Made by a program: the position numbers and the translations under genes
Notes under the pieces: model-generated
Seen by the model: only the letters and a program-made list of their open reading frames with translations
What the model was told of the DNA's origin: nothing
Databases searched by the model: none
Shown here: positions 16,401 to 18,278 of the stretch, piece after piece
Layout: the number at the start of each line of letters is the position of its first letter
Position numbering within the stretch: the first letter of the stretch is position 1
DNA from: Rhodospirillales bacterium
GTDB lineage: Bacteria > Pseudomonadota > Alphaproteobacteria > Rhodospirillales > Casp-alpha2
Assembly: GCA_021775275.1 (NCBI GenBank)
Contig: JAJFIE010000149.1
Coordinates: 1-18,278, forward strand
Length of the DNA stretch: 18,278 nucleotides
Reading direction: 5' to 3'

Positions 16401-18278
16401 AGTGGCACACGAACAGCGCAGGCGGAAGCGCTTGGCGTTCAGCTAAAAGCAGCGCTGACGGCTGCCATTGATATCGTAAATGATTCAAGCGTGTCGGCCG
16501 TTGCCAAGACCCTGGTACAGGATGCCGGGGACGCGATTGACGAAGCAGTTGCCGCCATAAAATCGGCAGATCGTAGCGCATCGGCGGCGGCGGACGCCAT
16601 GGATGCGGCGGCGGCTCAGGCTACACTGGCATCGGCTTCCGGCACCCAGATTCTCACCCTGCGGCTGGATGCGGCGGAAGAAACCTACAATTCCGCATTA
16701 CAGGAAGCGTCCTCTGCCGACGCCGCGGCTGATCTGTCTGCCGGTGAAGCACAAAACGCAGCGATCCGCGCCCTGACCGAAGCAAAAATCGCCATGGAGG
16801 CGGTTGATGCGACGTTGAACACAGCGTTGAGTTATGAAGCAAAACAGGTTGATGCGAATTATGTCAGCCCGGCCAGCCCGGGCTCGGTCGATCTGAGTGA
16901 TGCAACGACGGTACCGGGCGCACTGAATGCGGCTGGTGTGGCCGCCAGCGGGGCCGACGGAACCGGTGGCGCTCTCGCCACCATCATTCAGGCAATCAGC
17001 GATCTAACAGCCAAGACCGGCAACTGGACAACGGCAGGGTCAGATTCAGCCGCCGCGCTGAATTCTGTCATATCGGCGATCGATACCGCCATTGATACCA
17101 CCCAGCAAACCTATCTGGTAACTATTGCAAATACGATCTCGGGTGGCGACAGCTTTACCGCCACGTTCGATACGCAAGGCGGCGGCAGTGAAACAATCAC
17201 GGTGACTGTTGGCGCCGGTCTTACGGCGGCGGCGGACATTCGTGACGCGATTGTGACAGCACTGGATGTCGCTACGGGGTTCAGTGCGGCGGCAGGGTTC
17301 GATGATGATGAACTTGTCCTGACGGCAGACAGCGTAACAGCGTTCTTTGCCGTGACCTTCAATAATTCGGGTGTCGTCGCAACAGAGTCCGATACGGAAG
17401 CCGGTCTCGGCGCCCTTCGCGCCGGATTGCAAACCGCATCCGTCACCGCGTCCAACATTCAGGGCGATGTAACGACGGCCACGGCGGCCGCCGGTACGAC
17501 CGATGCGATCGATCAGGCCTTTACGGGGGACACCGTGGCGACGCTGGACAACACCAGCGGCGATGCGGTTGCCGATACAATCACGAGTTCAATTTTCACC
17601 ACATTGGATGCTGATCTCGATGAGCCGACTGTCTCCAATGCGGAAAATCTGGCCACTCTGGCGGAGCAATCTGCGACCTCGGCATCCGGCGCAGCCGTCG
17701 ATGCGGCAAACAGCGCCGCCCTGGCCGCTGCGCGGCTGGCTGCTGCCGAACAAGGCTCGGCGCAGGCTGAAGCGGGCCAGGTTCAATTTGAGCAGTTTGT
17801 CGCCAAGGCCACCGAACAACTGGCCCTGAAGGCTGCACAGGAAGCCGCCGCTGCGGTGCCAATCGCCGGTGATGATACGGCGGGCAACGATCCCGCCCGG
17901 AATGATGATGACGGCAATGCCGATGTACTCGAGGACAACAGCGTCATCATCAATGTGCTGGCCAATGATACGCGCACCGATCTGACCGCCTTGACCAATC
18001 CTTCTATCGCTTCTGTCGGCGCAGCGGCTAACGGCACAGTCACGATTATTGCCCAGGCCGATACGGTCACCCTTTCAGGTATCGCGGACACCAACACTGT
18101 CACGGTAACCGTCAACGGCGTCAGCGTGACCATTACAGCCAGTGGTACTGATCAGGATGCCATTCGCGACGCCCTGGTCCAGGCCATCAATACCGACGCC
18201 GCATTGGGCGCTGTTGTTGAAGCCACCGCCGACAGTAGCACGGTAGGCGCGTTGACCTTGTCCGCGTTTGTCCCTGGC
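7410..18278 (+). CDS. Giant FecR-domain, Ala-rich repeat protein; probable type I secreted surface adhesin, 3' end outside window
   Basis: One frame runs from TTG 7410 to the window end without a stop: 3623 codons, continuing. The start has GGGGA (7398-7402) seven bases upstream, and no in-frame ATG/GTG lies between it and the stop at 7365. Order of parts by residue: N-terminal module 1-116 (WLLHADFSHKGPDLLITG, LAGPLAP); FecR-like domain about 117-285; Gln-rich linker about 295-368; Ala-rich helical blocks from about 405 to 3482, interrupted by beta-rich modules; tandem-95/cadherin-like segment from 3483. There is no signal peptide, I saw no in-frame cysteine, and aromatic residues are scarce. 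These traits fit a type I secretion substrate with a C-terminal signal, and the neighbouring TolC-like gene supports that. No RTX nonapeptide is visible in the part seen. I cannot tell whether the role is adhesion, stalk or S-layer-like, or what it binds. Confidence 0.85.
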   Translation, partial: MPREDPGLENGAKNAGQTENGNQIVVIEATDASAVKVPGGGWLLHADFSHKGPDLLITGKNGEQVLVRDFFKTANPPDLTTDGGLILKGEIAARLAGPLAPGQIAQAVDGSAAEPIGRITTVDGDVEIERIDGTRLTVAEGDPVYQGDVVVTTENGAIDIEFADLSIFSLGGDGRMVLDEMIYDPAEQEGEFALSVVAGTFSFISGNIAKTAPDAMVLDTPVATIGIRGTTVAGSVGGEGAENAISLLADPDGFIGEVVISNAAGTVVMSSLGATVVMTSFNQAPPTPVTLSPDEIEQQYGSVVSGLTLPPTPGEEPEQQGEQLTPQEIQTLSEFNQDIAEAINQGIQQQQLFQQQFQQALTQVDRILAPKDIPPELIQQAFAEISATVDPGFGVAVDAFSTSVTEISSASTVAAAAETEAAAQSITINSSATSSLSASDTGLTPTQANDVADVITSPLDALNAAAAISAAAAALAKVNEAAATFAATGEEVPTAIREALAVGALLSTAATNVRAIIDAVVAASTTVINAAVQAAKDNPGDAYNQALATAASAQGAAINAQLSSANAGIVYANLQTILDGVANALTTISTLMSAGPAALQSAVTSTLAAASNAVTAADLSADAAFSTIDTSDPAQAIIHAATASTQAGFAQAKLQDADDALINYQLVAPIDASARTALSSLTATVNTAESGAVAASQSIGSAQELRAAADQFRSGAAGTAVTDAQTARNAAAATAGTENGQADTAADAVLAARSVLVTKLVAAFVANATHQAWIDAVAEAQALVDGALGTANDTAGTATVFGAQASLDAANAAKNNPPSDLSGSLLDAYLVLQDKLIANAQAELDFQNSVKTLFDNTLTTANGNLTTAANDAATKQIAADQAELTVEGLVTAAAGTANGEILLTSNISGISFSVGVATTDAGGADVTSDLNGLADAATTTGTATVAQVDTLTLSGAVEVGDIFRVTLTATDLTPDFGPVTVSYTVTSADTTLAAIRNQLIDAINTNASIGGLEGVFEAELDDALVATQALSTADVTLAKAEGFLALAQSAAQAEAQTIFDNEVAKALVQADLAAAKAAEAQTAADQAQFFARFPVDGVRLADKALAEQNAIVAGGASEEDTVRFGGTFSAGETVTIDLGAAGSATYTITNNILTLANLESALVDFVNNNTTLNVTVEAIPEVEDGEDGVVKIRALARPGEIDLTVTENGGSLTVATTTTTLSQSGAEQAAEAAAAAAATAAQNVATFAQNDDLSQDPAAVAARAKALASVQAASAQAAQSAAAAQASGDTAWSASDLADVINPTSHNPDALAADLAAKQQAEADAKALEAAEKAAAALAKQQAQQAEINKTVAELNALRDANDAADAAFDAHLSANGVLTARTGSADGKITLTSNIAGVELDGTVTISGSSSGALATTTTKSSSTAQVDTLTISGTPAAGDTYTLSVSVNQIDNVVITGTPEAGDTYSVTINGATATYTTTGTETGLSGIRNGLVSAINAAGGGTSAVTAASGANVGELTLTANSSGTAFASSATATKVAGGVADNFAQAYTTVQNFASTSVSYTATGSEGGLAGVRNALIDTINQSTGLAGLRGTAAKAAVDAAAAALQAQQAEARAATTAEEITQRASDVNTAAANAVTAATAAKTAADAAATASAEAQLRADAATAAADGASGAAAREAERANNASASASQGSGAAANSSSSADASSDTATAAADLQTAQDQASELADAAAAAATAAAAQAAADAQAAADQAATDKAAAETLATQQAAAFAQTALEQADAASSFATLGAAAAKNVNAALAATFADQAQAAADAAQAAANAAADAAAGKGTAAFDQSQLAASRATAASTSAGAAAASSQIASDAGLAAIAWTDGTASSDRLAAAKTAAAAQAAAARAADAASSASDDAAQAAQDAVAPNVAKAAAEAAVASRTASLAQVQAKRVAADDGDDTTDTAIESVWDSAITQAQSALADAQSALADATAAAAAADQAKTVAEGRASAAGDAAADAAAAAGEAASDAGFAAAFEIGAQASAQFKVDAALADILTKVADATNTAKTEASEAEAEATTAAGLAASDTFVTEDAAAANTAAANADTASIDATQTILDALSLLSPGHGITLGTSSAADLLSAASQAADAIQALANGFVDDDDIDLAALAVDPTTGLIAAQNAADLAQIALKNSILAAVDSLEQTIGSAIASAETADAQALVANLNADREVLRQAAARSDLDAAQAAANAEANRASAESKSAASDAEAATARASDAQAAIDAAALAQAASGRAAQAVIDSGASLLAAQGARSTAIQQADLAATAFANAAGASSIDPRAFQAAKQANDRAQAAKQAAVKAVTEVKAAFDAATDAAKIALAEATKAQTAADSVDLTAANSAATAASNAATAANTAAGSAATAAGNAQALDDTDVNLTSAQIQALVATARGFVSDASGFADTAALQATTASTALATVPLAAEARRDAQTAADAAQSAAATASGVAQVDTITISGTVEVDDVYSVTVGAKTTTYTVIAEDVAGGIDAVRSKLVLAINNDTSGTGGIVLASDGADTGQLILTAINAGISFSTSAQGTNGADITDNAASVATTTANLGGASEVAQIDTVTIVNSVTAGHTYSLTIDGNTVSYTAVGGDDAEAVRDQLIGKINASTDIVAVVDITTDASITNEFTLTADTAGVAFSASLLVTDNTNAAVNNKASVATTTANLKGADDLASSAATEAATQAGIVATELANAQSASAQAVKSIEANDWATAGQAAASGATPAKTADTADITIDTAQEGDTYSVTVNGQKFSHVAVNGDTTATIATQLFTDIGTAITNNNANLTGLTVSNPSAGTISITGSNIDTVATDDGFTITTKVIDSNTANAAGTSSVSITDFDVTNAAAIAGVADDALAAAKAQASIAIASGVSVADADAAAEAAVDALIAAAARLDISITANVTSTQDDNVQRISDAVTAIKLAATGVADAALAELTGMATTLGVTLTAVSGTRTAQAEALGVQLKAALTAAIDIVNDSSVSAVAKTLVQDAGDAIDEAVAAIKSADRSASAAADAMDAAAAQATLASASGTQILTLRLDAAEETYNSALQEASSADAAADLSAGEAQNAAIRALTEAKIAMEAVDATLNTALSYEAKQVDANYVSPASPGSVDLSDATTVPGALNAAGVAASGADGTGGALATIIQAISDLTAKTGNWTTAGSDSAAALNSVISAIDTAIDTTQQTYLVTIANTISGGDSFTATFDTQGGGSETITVTVGAGLTAAADIRDAIVTALDVATGFSAAAGFDDDELVLTADSVTAFFAVTFNNSGVVATESDTEAGLGALRAGLQTASVTASNIQGDVTTATAAAGTTDAIDQAFTGDTVATLDNTSGDAVADTITSSIFTTLDADLDEPTVSNAENLATLAEQSATSASGAAVDAANSAALAAARLAAAEQGSAQAEAGQVQFEQFVAKATEQLALKAAQEAAAAVPIAGDDTAGNDPARNDDDGNADVLEDNSVIINVLANDTRTDLTALTNPSIASVGAAANGTVTIIAQADTVTLSGIADTNTVTVTVNGVSVTITASGTDQDAIRDALVQAINTDAALGAVVEATADSSTVGALTLSAFVPG
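7758..8264 (+). other. FecR-like domain of the giant protein
   Basis: Residues about 117-285 show the FecR pattern: GRITTVDGDVEIER, then GDPVYQGDVVVTTENG, an acidic IDIEFAD strand, an FALSVVAGTFSFISG strand pair, and the diagnostic TPVATIGIRGTTVAG. In classical FecR this periplasmic fold transmits signals to a sigma factor. Here it is fused to a signal-less giant protein with no FecI-type gene nearby, so its role is more likely structural or retention-related. The fold call rests on motif recognition. Confidence 0.82.
8292..8513 (+). other. Gln-rich linker of the giant protein
   Basis: Residues 295-368 are rich in Gln and Glu (IEQQYGS, GEEPEQQGEQ, INQGIQQQQLFQQQFQQ), with many CAG/CAA codons in near-tandem arrangement at 8450-8490. 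It separates the FecR-like domain from the Ala-rich region. It resembles a flexible or helical linker; no function is assigned. Confidence 0.6.
8622..10100 (+). repeat. Ala-rich helical block 1 of the giant protein
   Basis: Residues about 405-897, roughly a third Ala, with Ser/Thr/Asp/Gln making up most of the rest. Helices of A-xx-A-xxx spacing are broken by short polar loops containing D/N/P (AKDNPGDAYNQ, TIDTSDPAQA). Predicted all-alpha, coiled coil or helical hairpins. Confidence 0.65.
10101..10241 (+). repeat. Orphan C-terminal half of the beta-module (H1)
   Basis: Residues 898-944 (NGEILLTSNISGISFSVGV, then a Thr-rich tail) match the second half of the full modules, for example GQLILTAINAGISFST in copy 4, but no first half precedes it. 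Copy 1 follows directly. Confidence 0.6.
10242..10463 (+). repeat. Beta-module copy 1
   Basis: Residues 945-1018: AQVDTLTLSGAVEVGDIF, an insertion, then VSYTVTSADTTLAAIRNQLI and DAINTNASIGG. Shared pattern: DT[LIV]T[IL][SN]G, GD.Y..T, V.YT, IR..L..AIN. The second half is replaced by Ala-rich sequence. Confidence 0.7.
10464..10760 (+). repeat. Ala-rich helical block 2
   Basis: Residues 1019-1117: helical Ala/Gln/Glu-rich linker (LALAQSAAQAEAQ, AAKAAEAQTAADQAQ) between beta-module copies 1 and 2. Confidence 0.6.
10761..11078 (+). repeat. Beta-module copy 2 (divergent)
   Basis: Residues 1118-1223: EEDTVRFGGTFSAGETVTID, SATYTITNNILTLANLESAL, VKIRALARPGEIDLTV and a Thr-rich tail (ATTTTTLSQ). Same order of elements as the other copies, but the AIN motif is replaced by DFVNNNT. 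Confidence 0.6.
11079..11567 (+). repeat. Ala-rich helical block 3
   Basis: Residues 1224-1386. A run of Ala-rich helix, a loop with DDLSQDPAAV, a second helix, the Trp-containing loop DTAWSASDL, then a Lys/Glu-richer coiled coil (ADAKALEAAEKAAAALAKQQ). Confidence 0.6.
11568..11684 (+). repeat. Orphan C-terminal half of the beta-module (H2)
   Basis: Residues 1387-1425: DGKITLTSNIAGVELDGTV and a Ser/Thr-rich tail. It is nearly the same as H1 (GEILLTSNISGISF) and again sits directly in front of a full module. Confidence 0.6.
11685..12035 (+). repeat. Beta-module copy 3, with doubled first strand pair
   Basis: Residues 1426-1542. The opening element occurs twice in a row (AQVDTLTISGTPAAGDTY and NQIDNVVITGTPEAGDTY). 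It is followed by VTINGATATYTTTGTE, IRNGLVSAINAAGGG and GELTLTANSSGTAF. Confidence 0.7.
12087..12194 (+). repeat. Orphan N-terminal half of the beta-module (H3)
   Basis: Residues 1560-1595: TSVSYTATGSEGGLAGVRNA, LIDTINQST. It matches the YT...G...IR..L..AIN portion only and is followed at once by Ala-rich sequence. Confidence 0.6.
12195..14882 (+). repeat. Ala-rich helical block 4, the longest (about 896 residues)
   Basis: Residues 1596-2491, almost unbroken Ala-rich helix with Asp/Gln/Ser/Thr. Internal near-repeats include tandem AQSALAD units (13318-13361) and SAATAASNAATAA-type units (14572-14650). CGG/GCG runs occur at 12604-12618 and 13363-13383. Loops carry D/N/P or Trp (AWTDGTASSDR, ESVWDSAI, SSIDPRAF). 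If it were one continuous helix it would span about 130 nm; helical hairpins would be shorter. Confidence 0.65.
14883..15230 (+). repeat. Beta-module copy 4
   Basis: Residues 2492-2607, a full-length example: VAQVDTITISGTVEVDDVYS, TTTYTVIAED, IDAVRSKLVLAINNDTSG, GQLILTAINAGISFST, tail SVATTTANLGG. Directly tandem with copy 5. Confidence 0.75.
15231..15572 (+). repeat. Beta-module copy 5
   Basis: Residues 2608-2721: VAQIDTVTIVNSVTAGHTYS, TVSYTAVGGDD, VRDQLIGKINAS, FTLTADTAGVAFSA, tail SVATTTANLKG. The tails of copies 4 and 5 are almost identical in DNA as well, pointing to tandem duplication. Confidence 0.75.
15573..15743 (+). repeat. Ala-rich helical block 5 (short)
   Basis: Residues 2722-2778: ATEAATQAGIVATELANAQS helix and the Trp loop EANDWATAG, between beta-module copies 5 and 6. 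Confidence 0.55.
15744..16070 (+). repeat. Beta-module copy 6
   Basis: Residues 2779-2887: TADITIDTAQEGDTYSVTVN, FSHVAVNGDTTATIATQL, DIGTAITNNNANLTGLTV, GTISITGSNIDTV, DGFTITTKV. More divergent in the AIN region. Confidence 0.65.
16071..17108 (+). repeat. Ala-rich helical block 6
   Basis: Residues 2888-3233, helical Ala/Asp-rich (ADAAAEAAVDALIAAAARLD, ASAAADAMDAAAAQATLASA), with the Trp loop KTGNWTTAG near its end. Val/Leu/Ile content is somewhat higher than in block 4. Confidence 0.6.
17109..17399 (+). repeat. Beta-module copy 7 (divergent)
   Basis: Residues 3234-3330: TYLVTIANTISGGDSFTATF, ETITVTVGAGLTAAADIRDA, IVTALD, DDELVLTADSVTAFFAVTF. Same order of elements as in copies 3-5. Confidence 0.6.
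17400..17855 (+). repeat. Ala-rich helical block 7
   Basis: Residues 3331-3482: last helical stretch (NAENLATLAEQSATSASGAA, AALAAARLAAAEQ, QLALKAAQEAAAA) before the cadherin-like segment. Confidence 0.55.
17856..18050 (+). other. Tandem-95 / cadherin-like segment
   Basis: Residues 3483-3547: AGDDTAGNDPARNDDDGN, then VLEDNSVIINVLANDTRTD and NPSIASVGAAANGTVTI. This is the opening signature (ED...INVLANDT...GTVTI) of extracellular Ig/cadherin-like repeats common in giant surface adhesins, which often bind calcium through Asp residues. The expected completion (DGTVTYTP-like) does not follow; beta-module copy 8 starts instead. Confidence 0.7.
18051..18278 (+). repeat. Beta-module copy 8, cut by window end
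   Basis: Residues 3548-3623: AQADTVTLSGIADTNTVTVT, VSVTITASGTDQDAIRDALV, QAINTDAALG, GALTLSAFVPG. Nearly full; it continues beyond the window. Confidence 0.7.

Noticed and set aside
7410..18278. RTX calcium-binding nonapeptides
   Set aside because: I looked for GGxGxDxxx repeats in the giant frame and found none in the visible part; they may lie beyond the window.

Overview
The window reads as chromosomal DNA of a Gram-negative alphaproteobacterium, most likely Rhodospirillales-like. The evidence is a GC-rich coding style, a SlyX/EamA/GIY-YIG housekeeping cluster, a TrhO tRNA hydroxylase, a TolC-family outer-membrane channel, and an Ala-rich, apparently Cys-free giant protein of the kind made by alphaproteobacterial type I secretion systems. 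The genus assignment is inference.

Left part (1-3115), ordinary chromosome. A 3'-truncated M24-family (creatinase/aminopeptidase P-like) gene runs leftward off the edge. Diverging from it is a tight rightward set: slyX, an EamA/DMT-type membrane transporter, and a GIY-YIG domain protein whose start overlaps the transporter stop by 4 nt. trhO follows with its own near-consensus promoter. That promoter places the transcription start at or next to the ATG, so the mRNA may be leaderless.

Middle (3330-5555). A 741-residue secreted or membrane-anchored protein of unknown function has a signal sequence, a long acidic Pro/Glu-rich linker carrying four spaced short hydrophobic motifs, and a compact C-terminal domain with two cysteines.

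Right part (5556-18278), accessory secretion/adhesion locus. An AT-rich intergenic region carries a good -10 box. It is followed by a TolC-family outer-membrane protein (probable TTG start at 5878) and, about 200 bp later, by a giant reading frame that starts at TTG 7410 and is still open at the window end (3623 codons visible). The giant protein has an N-terminal module, a FecR-like domain and a Gln-rich linker. After these come long Ala-rich helical blocks interrupted by eight copies, plus three half-copies, of a beta-rich module. The visible part ends in a tandem-95/cadherin-like segment (VLEDN...NVLANDT) into which the eighth module is inserted. It lacks a signal peptide, and I saw no RTX repeats or LapG-type cleavage site near its N-terminus. 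I infer a type I secretion substrate (giant surface adhesin or stalk protein) exported through the adjacent TolC-like channel. The ABC transporter, the membrane-fusion protein and the C-terminal secretion signal would lie outside the window.

The most novel material is the domain architecture of the giant protein and the uncharacterised 741-aa protein beside it.
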